DNA of 64,000 nucleotides from UBA4416 sp035439445 (lineage in GTDB: Bacteria; Bacteroidota; Bacteroidia; B-17B0; Aurantibacillaceae): positions 124,001-188,000 of the forward strand of contig DAORKG010000001.1 of the NCBI GenBank assembly GCA_035439445.1. Direction: 5' to 3'. This document shows, in pieces, positions 27,139 through 34,947 of the stretch (positions within the stretch are counted from its first letter, which is position 1; each line of letters opens with the position of its first letter). The translations under genes and the position numbers were made by a program. The notes beneath the pieces are model-generated. The model saw nothing but the letters and a program-made list of their open reading frames with translations. It did not search any database and was not told where the DNA came from.

Positions 27139-27480
27139 ATGAATATTAAAGATGACGAATGGGAAGAGTTATATGTATTTGCTAAAGATTTAGCTGATCA
27201 TAAAATCAGTTTTGAAGAAATTGAAAAACAACTTTCTACTAAAACCAGCGATCCTCTTGTTAGAGCTGAAATTATAAAGCAAATCAAAAAAGTTCAATAT
27301 GCTGTTCATCGAAAAAACGGGTTAACTAAAATTGGATTCGGAGCCTTATTTTTAGTAATTGGTTTTTTAATTACATGTATAAATTTTCATTCTAATCAGT
27401 CCTTCACTATTGTAATGTATAGTACAAGTACTATTGGCTTATTGCTTATCTTCTGGGGACTTTACGAAATTATCGGATAA
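27139..27480 (+). CDS. Hypothetical two-helix membrane protein
   Basis: 113 residues that I do not recognise. The N-terminal 65 residues are soluble and helical with many acidic and Lys residues (DDEWEELYVFAKDLADHKISFEEIEKQL). Two membrane helices follow (KIGFGALFLVIGFLITCINF and FTIVMYSTSTIGLLLIFWGLYEI). It follows the globin gene by about 90 bases and precedes the paa promoter, so it may be the last gene of the hemN transcript or have its own promoter near the short inverted repeat. Confidence 0.65.
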   Translation: MNIKDDEWEELYVFAKDLADHKISFEEIEKQLSTKTSDPLVRAEIIKQIKKVQYAVHRKNGLTKIGFGALFLVIGFLITCINFHSNQSFTIVMYSTSTIGLLLIFWGLYEIIG

Positions 27481-27487
27481 TAAATTT

Positions 27488-27554
27488 CTGACAATAATCA
27501 TTTACTGAAATTGACCTAAGTCATGTGATTCGGGGCATAGTTCATCTAGATTTA
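27488..27554 (+). promoter_or_regulatory. Tandem operators and -7 element for paaABCD
   Basis: Distal operator 27488-27501 (CTGACAATAATCAT), proximal operator 27511-27524 (TTGACCTAAGTCAT), centres 23 bp apart. The -7 element TAGATTTA (27547-27554) ends 36.5 bp from the proximal centre. Predicted transcription starts near 27559, 12 bases before the paaA ATG. Confidence 0.75.
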
Positions 27555-27570
27555 CGATAAAAATCTAACT

Positions 27571-28515
27571 ATGCATAATGAACATTCAGATACTCATTTT
27601 CAATCAAGGATTGACAGTGGTGAACACATTGAACCAAAGGACTATATGCCTGAGGGCTATCGTAAACATTTAATACGTCAAATGTCACAGCATGCGCATT
27701 CCGAGGTAATAGGCATGCAACCTGAAGGCAATTGGATTACTCGTGCCCCAAGTTTAAGAGCTAAGCAAATTTTATTAGCAAAAATACAAGATGAGGGTGG
27801 GCATGGTTTGTATTTATACAGTGCTGTAGAAACTTTAGGAGTTTCAAGAGCAGAATTAATAGAACAATTACAAACCGGTAAAGCGAAGTATTCAAGTATT
27901 TTTAATTATCCTGCATTAAATTGGGCAGATATTGGTGCTATTGGTTGGTTAGTAGATGGAGCTGCAATTGTTAATCAAGTGTCATTACAGCGTACTTCTT
28001 ATGGTCCATACAGTAGAGCGATGGTTCGTATTTGTAAAGAAGAAAGTTTTCATCAACGTCAAGGTTACGAAATTATGACAACTATGATGCGTGGAACAAA
28101 AGATCAACAGGCAATGGCACAAGATGCGATGAATCGTTGGTGGTGGCCTGCCTTGATGATGTTTGGTCCTCATGATTCGGATTCTCCTAGAAGTGGCGAT
28201 GCTGTGAAATGGAAAATTAAACGTGAAACGAATGATGAATTACGTCAAAAGTTTATTGATAAAACAATTCCTCAAGCCGAATTAATTGGTTTAACAATTC
28301 CTGATAAGAATTTTAAATTGGATGAGAAAACAGGACATTATTCAATTAGCCCTATTAATTGGGAAGAATTTCATAGAGTAGTTGCCGGACATGGACCTTG
28401 CAATAAGCAGCGTTTAGATCATCATATCAAGTATCATCAAGAAGGTGCTTGGGTGAGAGAGGCTGCAGAAGCATACAAAATGAAACAATCGAAAAAAGAA
28501 TTAGTAACAGCTTAA
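27571..28515 (+). CDS. paaA: Phenylacetyl-CoA epoxidase catalytic subunit PaaA
   Basis: 314 residues. PaaA is the di-iron subunit that, with PaaBC, epoxidises the ring of phenylacetyl-CoA using O2. The iron-binding ExxH motifs are in IQDEGGHGLYLYSA near residue 75 and CKEESFHQRQGYE near 160. PEGNWITRAPSLRAKQ and WWWPALMMFGPHD are typical family segments. It begins the paaABCD cluster behind a tandem-operator promoter and is 12 bases from paaB. Confidence 0.94.
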   Translation: MHNEHSDTHFQSRIDSGEHIEPKDYMPEGYRKHLIRQMSQHAHSEVIGMQPEGNWITRAPSLRAKQILLAKIQDEGGHGLYLYSAVETLGVSRAELIEQLQTGKAKYSSIFNYPALNWADIGAIGWLVDGAAIVNQVSLQRTSYGPYSRAMVRICKEESFHQRQGYEIMTTMMRGTKDQQAMAQDAMNRWWWPALMMFGPHDSDSPRSGDAVKWKIKRETNDELRQKFIDKTIPQAELIGLTIPDKNFKLDEKTGHYSISPINWEEFHRVVAGHGPCNKQRLDHHIKYHQEGAWVREAAEAYKMKQSKKELVTA

Positions 28516-28527
28516 TGAAATTTTAAT

Positions 28528-28818
28528 ATGGCAACAGATACACAATTAGATTTATGGGAAGTGTTTATTCAAAGTAAATCAGGACTTCCTTATATACATG
28601 CAGGTAGCATTCATGCATCTGATGTGAAAATGGCAATGCAAAATGCCAGAGATATATACACTCGTAGAGGAGAAGGAACAAGCATTTGGGTAGTTCCTGC
28701 AAAACATATTTCAGCATCTAATCCAGATGATAATGATATGTTATTTGATCCATCAAATGATAAAATTTATCGTCACCCAACTTTTTATGTAATGCCTGAA
28801 GGCGCTAAAAACATTTAA
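28528..28818 (+). CDS. paaB: Phenylacetyl-CoA epoxidase subunit PaaB
   Basis: 96 residues, the usual size. WEVFIQSKSGLPYIHAGSIHASD at the start and NARDIYTRRGEGTSIWVVPA in the middle are the PaaB pattern. PaaB bridges PaaAC heterodimers in the epoxidase complex. Spaced 12 bases after paaA and ten before paaC. Confidence 0.93.
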   Translation: MATDTQLDLWEVFIQSKSGLPYIHAGSIHASDVKMAMQNARDIYTRRGEGTSIWVVPAKHISASNPDDNDMLFDPSNDKIYRHPTFYVMPEGAKNI

Positions 28819-28828
28819 TCTAAAAGCT

Positions 28829-29587
28829 ATGACAACAAAAGAAGCAACTTATAATTATGCAATTCGTTTAGGCGATAATGCATTAATACTTGGTCATCGT
28901 TTATCCGAATTATGCAGTAGAGGGCCAATATTAGAAGAAGATTTAGCATTAACTAATGTGGCTTTAGATATGATTGGTAGAGCTCAGGCTTTATTAAAAT
29001 ATGCCGCTGAGTTAGAAGGTAAAGGACATACAGAAGATGATATTGCTTATCGCAGAGCAGAAATTAATTATCATAATCATTTATTAATTGAGCAACCTAA
29101 TGGCGATTTCGCTCATACAATTGCTCGCCAGTTATATTTGTCAGTTTTCGAATATTTGTTTTATACAGAATTAGAAAAAAGTAAAGATACAACATTAGCA
29201 GCTATCGCTTCTAAAACAATCAAAGAAGTGAAGTATCATATGCAACACGCTATTGATTGGACTTTACGTTTAGGAGATGGAACAGCAGAAAGCCATAAGC
29301 GTATGCAAAAGGGCTTAAATGATTTGTACATGTATACAGGAGAATTGTTTGAAATGGATCATATTGATACCTATTTACTACATCAGCATATTGCGGTAGA
29401 TGCAATTTCACTAAAAGCTAAATGGCAAAACGAAATCGAAAAAGTTTTAGCAGAAGCTACTCTTTCTTTACCTGAAGATACTTATATGCAAACAGGAAGT
29501 AAAAAAGGAGTTCATACTGAAAACTTAGGGCATATTTTATCCGAAATGCAATATTTACAACGAGCTTATCCGGATGCAAAATGGTAA
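28829..29587 (+). CDS. paaC: Phenylacetyl-CoA epoxidase structural subunit PaaC
   Basis: 252 residues, ferritin-like but without the full set of iron ligands, as usual for the structural partner of PaaA. Typical segments are LGDNALILGHRLSELCSRGP at the start, TNVALDMIGRAQ, EQPNGDFAHTIARQ, and KEVKYHMQHAIDWTLRLGDGT near 135-155. Its last codons overlap the paaD start by seven bases. Confidence 0.92.
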   Translation: MTTKEATYNYAIRLGDNALILGHRLSELCSRGPILEEDLALTNVALDMIGRAQALLKYAAELEGKGHTEDDIAYRRAEINYHNHLLIEQPNGDFAHTIARQLYLSVFEYLFYTELEKSKDTTLAAIASKTIKEVKYHMQHAIDWTLRLGDGTAESHKRMQKGLNDLYMYTGELFEMDHIDTYLLHQHIAVDAISLKAKWQNEIEKVLAEATLSLPEDTYMQTGSKKGVHTENLGHILSEMQYLQRAYPDAKW

Positions 29588-30072
29588 CAACTCATTTAAA
29601 TACACAAGATGTTTTTAACTTAATCGCAGGAATCCCTGATCCGGAGATTCCAGTGATTACAATTCAGGATTTAGGAATTTTAAGGGATGTGAAGTTAATA
29701 GATGATACCTGTGTGGTTACCATTACACCAACCTACACAGCTTGTCCCGCTATGGGAATGATTGAAGATCAAATTAAAGAAATTCTATCAGGTCACGGTA
29801 TCAATAAAGTTAAAGTAGAATTAACATACACGCCTGCATGGACAACTGATTGGCTAAGTCAGGAAGCAAAAACTAAATTAAAAAATTATGGTATTGCTCC
29901 TCCTAGTCATTCATCTTGCACAAAATTATTTGGTCCAGCCGAAGTCGTTATTTGTCCTCAGTGTAATTCAAAACATACTACTTTAATTAGTCGTTTTGGA
30001 TCTACTGCTTGTAAAGCGCTATATAAGTGCGAAGATTGTAAGGAAACATTTGATTTATTCAAATGTCATTGA
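29581..30072 (+). CDS. paaD: Phenylacetyl-CoA epoxidase accessory protein PaaD
   Basis: 163 residues. An N-terminal DUF59/MIP18-type domain has IPDPEIPVITIQDLGILRDV and TPTYTACPAMGMI. A C-terminal zinc-ribbon-like part holds CPQCNSKH and CKALYKCEDCKETF. PaaD is thought to help build the iron-sulfur or di-iron centre of the epoxidase. The reductase gene paaE is not next to it, so electron delivery must come from elsewhere. A terminator follows. Confidence 0.92.
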   Translation: MVTTHLNTQDVFNLIAGIPDPEIPVITIQDLGILRDVKLIDDTCVVTITPTYTACPAMGMIEDQIKEILSGHGINKVKVELTYTPAWTTDWLSQEAKTKLKNYGIAPPSHSSCTKLFGPAEVVICPQCNSKHTTLISRFGSTACKALYKCEDCKETFDLFKCH

Positions 30073-30092
30073 TGATTTTTTTTTAATCTATT

Positions 30093-30122
30093 AAAAAGTC
30101 GGTATCTACACCGGCTTTTTTT
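30093..30122 (+). terminator. Rho-independent terminator after paaD
   Basis: AAAAAGTCGGT, six-base loop, ACCGGCTTTTT followed by TT. A U.G pair forms only in the plus-strand transcript. Confidence 0.88.
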
Positions 30123-30133
30123 GTTTATAAAAA

Positions 30134-30199
30134 CTGTTAAATGTCATTGTGTAGTGTAACAAATGTCACAAACTTTCCTGTATTTGTGTTGTACCTTTA
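30134..30199 (+). promoter_or_regulatory. Tandem operators and -7 element for the DUF983-rhodanese-CopA operon
   Basis: Distal operator 30134-30147 (CTGTTAAATGTCAT) and proximal operator 30156-30169 (GTAACAAATGTCAC), centres 22 bp apart. Each has one mismatch in its first half-site. The -7 element TACCTTTA (30192-30199) ends exactly 36.5 bp from the proximal centre. Predicted transcription starts near 30204, 14 bases before the ATG. Confidence 0.68.
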
Positions 30200-30217
30200 C
30201 AGTAAAATTTATAGGTT

Positions 30218-30631
30218 ATGTTATTGCTTAATATCCTTTATTCAATGCTCTTCAATAAATGTTCTAGATGTCACCAGGGTGATGTGTTTGAATCAAAAAA
30301 TCCTTACAATTTATCCAAGATGTTTAAGATGCACAAAACATGTAGTCATTGTGAATTAGAGTATGAAGATGAACCAAGTTTCTTTTATGGAGCAATGTAT
30401 GTGTCATACGCAATTTCTTCCGGATGGTTTATGATTTGGTATGCCATTCAAAACTACTTTTTAAACTGGGAGTTGTTGACTTTTGCCATTTTTATTACTG
30501 TATTTATTATAGCAGTAGCTCCCTTAACATTAAGATGGTCAAGATTAATTTGGCTAAACTTCTTTTATAAATATAAAAAAGAATATAAAAACAGAAAACA
30601 CCAACATGTGGGTATAAATCATAATCATTAA
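30218..30631 (+). CDS. DUF983 family membrane protein
   Basis: 137 residues. An N-terminal zinc-ribbon-like part has two Cys pairs (CSRCHQGDVF and CSHCELEYEDEPSFFYGAMYVSY), the signature of DUF983. Two membrane helices follow (ISSGWFMIWYAIQ, LLTFAIFITVFIIAVAPLTL). The tail is basic with HQHVGINHNH. Function unknown. It is the first gene of a thiol and copper operon, where the Cys-rich head and His tail suggest metal or redox work, but this is inference. Confidence 0.82.
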   Translation: MLLLNILYSMLFNKCSRCHQGDVFESKNPYNLSKMFKMHKTCSHCELEYEDEPSFFYGAMYVSYAISSGWFMIWYAIQNYFLNWELLTFAIFITVFIIAVAPLTLRWSRLIWLNFFYKYKKEYKNRKHQHVGINHNH

Positions 30632-30642
30632 AAAGTAAAAAT

Positions 30643-30954
30643 ATGTTAGATGCAATCAAAGGAGCCTTAGGCTTAGGTCCAAAAGTAGATTACAAAGAGT
30701 TAGTTAAGAAAGGCGCTCAAATCATTGATGTGAGAACTCGTGGAGAGTATGCATCAGGTCATGTAAAAGGGAGTGTAAACATCCCGTTGAATGAATTATC
30801 GTCGAGTGTCTCAAAGATTAAAAAAAATGTGCCCATCATTACATGTTGTGCAAGTGGTATGCGAAGTGCATCTGCTAAATCAACATTAAGCTCTTTAGGT
30901 TTTAAAGAAGTATATAATGGTGGAGGTTGGATGAGTTTAAACGGTAAAGTATAA
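30643..30954 (+). CDS. Rhodanese-like domain protein
   Basis: 103 residues, a single rhodanese domain: AQIIDVRTRGEYASGHVKGSVNIPLNEL, active-site Cys in ITCCASGMRSASAK near residue 76, and a C-terminal YNGGGWMSLNG. Single-domain rhodaneses carry sulfane sulfur. The stop codon overlaps the next ATG by one base. Confidence 0.9.
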   Translation: MLDAIKGALGLGPKVDYKELVKKGAQIIDVRTRGEYASGHVKGSVNIPLNELSSSVSKIKKNVPIITCCASGMRSASAKSTLSSLGFKEVYNGGGWMSLNGKV

Positions 30955-31160
30955 TGATAAATAATATAAAAGCACGCTTATTGTCTAATTTGAACCTTTG
31001 GCGAATTACACGCTTGGTTTTGTCAATTGTGTTTATAGTTAGTGGTATTATAAACTTAGATTACATTCTTTTAGCAAGTGGTGTGTTTTTGTTAGGTCAT
31101 GCTTTACTAAATGCTTGTTTAACCTGCGTAAATGGAAATTGTCAAATTCCTAAAAAATAA
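30954..31160 (+). CDS. Small membrane protein with C-terminal Cys motif
   Basis: 68 residues. Two membrane helices (ITRLVLSIVFIVSGIINLDY and ILLASGVFLLGHALLNACLTC), then CVNGNC. It resembles the membrane half of YgaP-like proteins (DUF2892), which are fused to or encoded beside rhodaneses. Overlap with the rhodanese stop codon suggests the two act together. Confidence 0.72.
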   Translation: MINNIKARLLSNLNLWRITRLVLSIVFIVSGIINLDYILLASGVFLLGHALLNACLTCVNGNCQIPKK

Positions 31161-31165
31161 AAATC

Positions 31166-31462
31166 ATGAACAACTTCAATAATATCATCAATTCCGAAAA
31201 ACCTGTTTTAGTTGACTTCTTTGCGGAATGGTGTGGGCCTTGTAAAACAATGGCTCCCATATTAAAAGATGTAAAAACTCAAATGCAAGATAAAGCAACT
31301 ATCATTAAGGTAGATGTGGATAAGAATCCTGAAGCAGCAGCTATCTACCAAATCAGAAGTGTGCCAACTTTAATTATGTTTAAAAATGGACAGCCGGTTT
31401 GGAAACAATCAGGTGTTGTGCCAACACAAGAATTAATAAAATTATTTAATCAATTTCAATAA
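31166..31462 (+). CDS. trxA: Thioredoxin
   Basis: 98 residues with the full thioredoxin fold: VDFFAEWCGPCKTMAPIL holds the redox pair near residues 23-26, then KVDVDKNPEAAAIYQIRSVPTLIMFKNG includes the cis-Pro. No signal peptide, so cytosolic. It is placed between YgaP-like and OsmC genes in a thiol-handling operon and is probably a dedicated copy, not the housekeeping thioredoxin. Confidence 0.9.
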   Translation: MNNFNNIINSEKPVLVDFFAEWCGPCKTMAPILKDVKTQMQDKATIIKVDVDKNPEAAAIYQIRSVPTLIMFKNGQPVWKQSGVVPTQELIKLFNQFQ

Positions 31463-31463
31463 C

Positions 31464-31910
31464 ATGTCACATCAATATAATGTAAACCTTAAATGGAACG
31501 CAGAAAGAGTAGGAGAAGTATCTTCACCTGAATTAAATTCTAAAATCGAAGTAGCTACACCTCCTCAATTTCCTAAAGGAGTAGAAGGTATTTGGTCGCC
31601 CGAACATTTTTTTACAGCGGCAGTTAATTCTTGTTTTATGACAACCTTTTTAGCGATTGCTGAAAACTCAAGATTAGATTTTAAAGAGTTTAATTGTAAT
31701 GCAGTTGGAATATTAGACCAAGTAGAGGGAAAGTATTTAATGACAGAGGTGGTTTTGAATCCAACTTTAGTAATTACTAAAGAGGAGGATAAAGAGAAAG
31801 CTTTACGTGTTTTAGATAAATCAGAAAAAGCATGTTTAATTTCCAATTCTATAAATTCTAAAGTATCTTTGAATCCTATTGTAACAGTTCCCGAAATTGT
31901 AAATAGTTGA
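31464..31910 (+). CDS. OsmC-family peroxiredoxin-like protein
   Basis: 148 residues. The OsmC/Ohr fold is seen from EGIWSPEHFFTAAVNSCFMTTFLAIAENSRLDF with the first redox Cys near 54, and the second in DKSEKACLISNSIN near 125. Members reduce organic hydroperoxides or lipoyl-linked peroxides. It begins two bases after trxA, which could supply electrons. The following copper ATPase begins within about 40 bases. Confidence 0.85.
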   Translation: MSHQYNVNLKWNAERVGEVSSPELNSKIEVATPPQFPKGVEGIWSPEHFFTAAVNSCFMTTFLAIAENSRLDFKEFNCNAVGILDQVEGKYLMTEVVLNPTLVITKEEDKEKALRVLDKSEKACLISNSINSKVSLNPIVTVPEIVNS

Positions 31911-31914
31911 TTAT

Positions 31915-34128
31915 ATAGCTACTGAAAAACATATCTATCCTGTAACAGGTATGAGTTGTGCTTCTTGTGCACTCAGTGTGGAGACTATTCTCTCAGCTCA
32001 GGATGGTGTTAAAAGTTGTGCTGTAAATTTTGCTGATAATTCCGTTGCCATTGAGTTTGATCCATCTCAAACAAAAGACATTCATCTTAAAAAAAGCGTA
32101 CAGGATGCCGGCTATGATTTGATATTAAATATCAAAAATAATTCGGAAGAAAGTAATAAATTACATCAAGCGTCTTTAAATCACATCCGGATAAATACAA
32201 TTTGGTCGGGTGTTTTTGCTGTTCCTATTATGATTATAGGTATGTTCTTTATGGATATGCCTTATGGTAATTATATCATGTGGGTTTTAGCAACACCTGT
32301 ATTATTGGTATGGGGAAGAAGATTTTATGTGAACGCCTGGCATCAGTTAAAAATAAAGAAAGCCAATATGGATTCTTTAGTAGCATTAAGTACCGGTATT
32401 GCGTATGTATTTAGTGTGTTTAACACTTTAAATCCTCAGTATTGGCATTCAAGAGGATTACATCCTCATGTGTATTTTGAAGCGTCAGTTGTCATTATCT
32501 TTTTTATTTTATTAGGTAAATGGCTTGAAGAGAAAGCAAAATCTAATACATCAACAGCTATTAAAAAATTAATTGGTTTACAGCCTAAAGAGGTGAGCTT
32601 GTTACAACATGATAATACAACCATTCAGGTTCCTATTGATCAAATAAAAAAAGAAGATGTCATTGTTGTAAAACCCGGAGACAAAATTCCTGTTGATGGT
32701 ATTGTTGTATCTGGCGAAAGCTATGTGGATGAGAGCTCCATTAATGGAGAGCCAATTCCTGTTTTGAAAAATATAAATACTAAAGTATTCACTGGTACCA
32801 TTAATCAAAAAGGCACTATGAATATTAGTGCTCAAAAAGTTGGAGATGAAACTTTATTGGCTCAAATCATTAAAATGGTTCAAGAGGCTCAGGGAAGTAA
32901 AGCGCCTATACAAAAAAGTGTTGATAAAATTGCCAGTGTTTTTGTTCCAACGGTGATAACTATTGCTTTAGTAACATTTATTGTTTGGTTGGTTTCAGGT
33001 ATTGAAAATAGTTTTACTTATGGTTTATTGTCAGCAATTACTGTATTAGTTATTGCATGTCCCTGTGCTTTGGGTTTAGCTACACCTACGGCTATTATGG
33101 TTGGTATTGGTAAAGGAGCTCAATTGGGAATTTTAATTAAAGATGCTGAAGCACTAGAATTGTCGAAAAACATTGATGCGATTATTTTAGATAAAACAGG
33201 AACAATTACTGAAGGTAAACCTAAAGTGCAATATCTGGTTTGGAATCAACAAATTAGTGATAGATCTGAGTTATTACAAGTTTTATATTCTATCGAATCA
33301 AAAAGTGAACATCCACTGGCGCAATCGGTTTGTGATTATTTAAAACAAACTGATGCAATAGCAATTGAAGGATTTGAAAACGTAATCGGAAAAGGAGTAA
33401 AAGCTAATGTAAAGGGCATGTCATTTTTTGTTGGAAGTATGTCGTTTATGAATGACATGAAATTAACTTTAAGCGATGATTTACAAAAAGAATTTAATCA
33501 TTATTCAGAACAGGCTTACACAGTTTTTGCATTTTCAAATCAGCAAGAAGTATTGGCTTTAATTGCAATTACAGATAGAATTAAAGATACTTCATTACAA
33601 GCCATTAAGGGTTTACAGGAAATGGGTATTGAGGTTTATATGCTTACTGGTGATTCGGAAGCAGCTGCTAAAAATGTATCTTTAAAAACAGGAATTAGCT
33701 TTTATAAATCATCAGTGATGCCGCAAGATAAAGCTACATTTGTAAAAGAATTACAAGGTAAGGGTAAAGTAGTAGCAATGGTAGGCGATGGAATTAATGA
33801 TAGTAATGCATTAGCCCAATCGGATGTAAGTTTTGCTATGGCAAAAGGTTCAGATATAGCGATGGATGTTGCAAAGGTCACTATTATTTCTTCCGATTTA
33901 ATGATGTTATTAAATTCGATTCAGTTATCAAAAGCAACTGTTTCTAAAATTAGGCAAAATTTATTTTGGGCATTTATTTATAATGTGATTGGCATTCCAC
34001 TTGCAGCAGGTATTTTATTTCCTGTGAATGGATTTTTATTAAACCCAATGGTTGCGGGTGGAGCGATGGCTTTAAGTAGTGTGTCAGTTGTGACAAATAG
34101 TTTGTTGTTAAAATATAAAAAAATATAG
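31915..34128 (+). CDS. copA: Copper-translocating P1B-type ATPase, CopA-like
   Basis: The first ATG is at 31951, but the frame is open back to a TAA at 31900-31902 and the upstream codons read ATEKHIYPVTG before MSCASC. These complete the first beta strand of the HMA domain, so translation probably begins upstream. No ATG, GTG or TTG exists there; the only near-cognate codons are ATA at 31915 and 31903, so I set the start at 31915 with reservation. Other motifs: GMSCASC, the CPC motif in ACPCALGLATPTAIM, DKTGTITEGKP, SEHPLAQSV, TGDSEAAAKN and MVGDGINDSNALAQSD. It exports or routes Cu(I). A separate HMA chaperone gene follows by two bases. Confidence 0.85.
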   Translation: MATEKHIYPVTGMSCASCALSVETILSAQDGVKSCAVNFADNSVAIEFDPSQTKDIHLKKSVQDAGYDLILNIKNNSEESNKLHQASLNHIRINTIWSGVFAVPIMIIGMFFMDMPYGNYIMWVLATPVLLVWGRRFYVNAWHQLKIKKANMDSLVALSTGIAYVFSVFNTLNPQYWHSRGLHPHVYFEASVVIIFFILLGKWLEEKAKSNTSTAIKKLIGLQPKEVSLLQHDNTTIQVPIDQIKKEDVIVVKPGDKIPVDGIVVSGESYVDESSINGEPIPVLKNINTKVFTGTINQKGTMNISAQKVGDETLLAQIIKMVQEAQGSKAPIQKSVDKIASVFVPTVITIALVTFIVWLVSGIENSFTYGLLSAITVLVIACPCALGLATPTAIMVGIGKGAQLGILIKDAEALELSKNIDAIILDKTGTITEGKPKVQYLVWNQQISDRSELLQVLYSIESKSEHPLAQSVCDYLKQTDAIAIEGFENVIGKGVKANVKGMSFFVGSMSFMNDMKLTLSDDLQKEFNHYSEQAYTVFAFSNQQEVLALIAITDRIKDTSLQAIKGLQEMGIEVYMLTGDSEAAAKNVSLKTGISFYKSSVMPQDKATFVKELQGKGKVVAMVGDGINDSNALAQSDVSFAMAKGSDIAMDVAKVTIISSDLMMLLNSIQLSKATVSKIRQNLFWAFIYNVIGIPLAAGILFPVNGFLLNPMVAGGAMALSSVSVVTNSLLLKYKKI

Positions 34129-34130
34129 TT

Positions 34131-34340
34131 ATGAGTATATATAAATTTAAAACTACCATGAGTTGTAGTGGTTGCGTGAGCAAAGTAGAAAAATTTTTAA
34201 ACGGAGAAAAAGATATTTTAAAATGGGATGTTGATTTAAATTCTCCCGATAAGATATTAACGATTGAAACTGAAAAATTAGACCCAGGTCAAATCCCGCC
34301 TTTGCTTTTAAAAGCTGGCTATAAAGCCGTTCAGATTTAA
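34131..34340 (+). CDS. HMA-domain copper chaperone
   Basis: 69 residues forming one HMA domain: YKFKTTMSCSGCVSKVEKFL holds the metal-binding CxxC, then a KILTIETEKLDPGQIPPLLLKAGYKAVQI end. Such proteins hand Cu(I) to P1B ATPases. It begins two bases after the ATPase stop and ends the operon before a terminator. Confidence 0.88.
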   Translation: MSIYKFKTTMSCSGCVSKVEKFLNGEKDILKWDVDLNSPDKILTIETEKLDPGQIPPLLLKAGYKAVQI

Positions 34341-34346
34341 CACTAT

Positions 34347-34383
34347 AAAAAAAAGAGACTTGATTTTTTAAGTCTCTTTTTTT
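34347..34383. terminator. Bidirectional rho-independent terminator
   Basis: A7-GAGACTT, eight-base loop, AAGTCTC-T7. It lies between the convergent chaperone gene and the 34410 gene. Confidence 0.88.
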
Positions 34384-34409
34384 ATGGTGCCAATTGCACT
34401 AGTTTTTTC

Positions 34410-34793
34410 CTATAGCCACTTTGCAACAAATAATTTAAATTCTGTTCTCAACTCATTAAAGTTTTTTTCAAAACTGTCAATAGCTTCTTTTTCGCTTACA
34501 TGTGATGGCATTTCTCTATGATCAACAGCAATTGGATTTTTATTTACTTCTTTTTCTAATCTATTTTCATCAGCTTTAATTTCATGTACTAACTCATCAA
34601 TATTGTTTTTTTGAACAATTAATTGATTTTGAAAGTGTTCAACTTTTGTTAATACATCTTGATGACTATTTTTAGTAGCGATTTCGCTTAAACGACCTTT
34701 CATCAGAGTGATTTCATCTGCATAAAATTTTAATTTATTTATCCATTCTTTGTGGTCAGCATGTTGAGTGTAAATTTTTTCTCCAGTTTTCAT
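34410..34793 (-). CDS. Hypothetical coiled-coil protein under the tandem-operator promoter
   Basis: 127 residues, no signal or membrane segment, and I do not recognise the family. It is almost entirely helical and charged: HADHKEWINKLKFYADEITLMKGRLSEIA, then QNQLIVQKNNIDELVHEIKADENRLEKEV, and a C-terminal FEKNFNELRTEFKLFVAKWL. Several His (QHADHKEW, NSHQD, DHREMPSH) could bind metal or heme, though this is speculation. It is transcribed alone, divergent from hmgA, from a promoter of the regulon. Confidence 0.72.
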   Translation of the reverse strand: MKTGEKIYTQHADHKEWINKLKFYADEITLMKGRLSEIATKNSHQDVLTKVEHFQNQLIVQKNNIDELVHEIKADENRLEKEVNKNPIAVDHREMPSHVSEKEAIDSFEKNFNELRTEFKLFVAKWL

Positions 34794-34830
34794 GATTGTT
34801 ATGTGTTTAATTTATAATTATTTACTCTAC

Positions 34831-34927
34831 TAAAGGTAGGTTAATCATTGCTTGATGAACTTGATAATTATCATATTTTAAAACTGAGTTATATCATTCC
34901 GTTTTAGTCATGTTTTTTCAAATTTTG
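34831..34927. promoter_or_regulatory. Divergent promoters sharing two operators (34410 gene / hmgA)
   Basis: Operators 34861-34874 (TTGATAATTATCAT) and 34884-34897 (CTGAGTTATATCAT), centres 23 bp apart. Minus strand: -7 TACCTTTA (34831-34838), 36.5 bp from the first centre. Plus strand: -7 AAATTTTG (34920-34927), 36.5 bp from the second centre. Predicted leaders are 33 bases (34793 gene) and 16 bases (hmgA). The plus-strand -7 lacks the leading T, so the hmgA promoter is the weaker call. Confidence 0.7.
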
Positions 34928-34947
34928 TTTAACTAAATAACTAAAGC

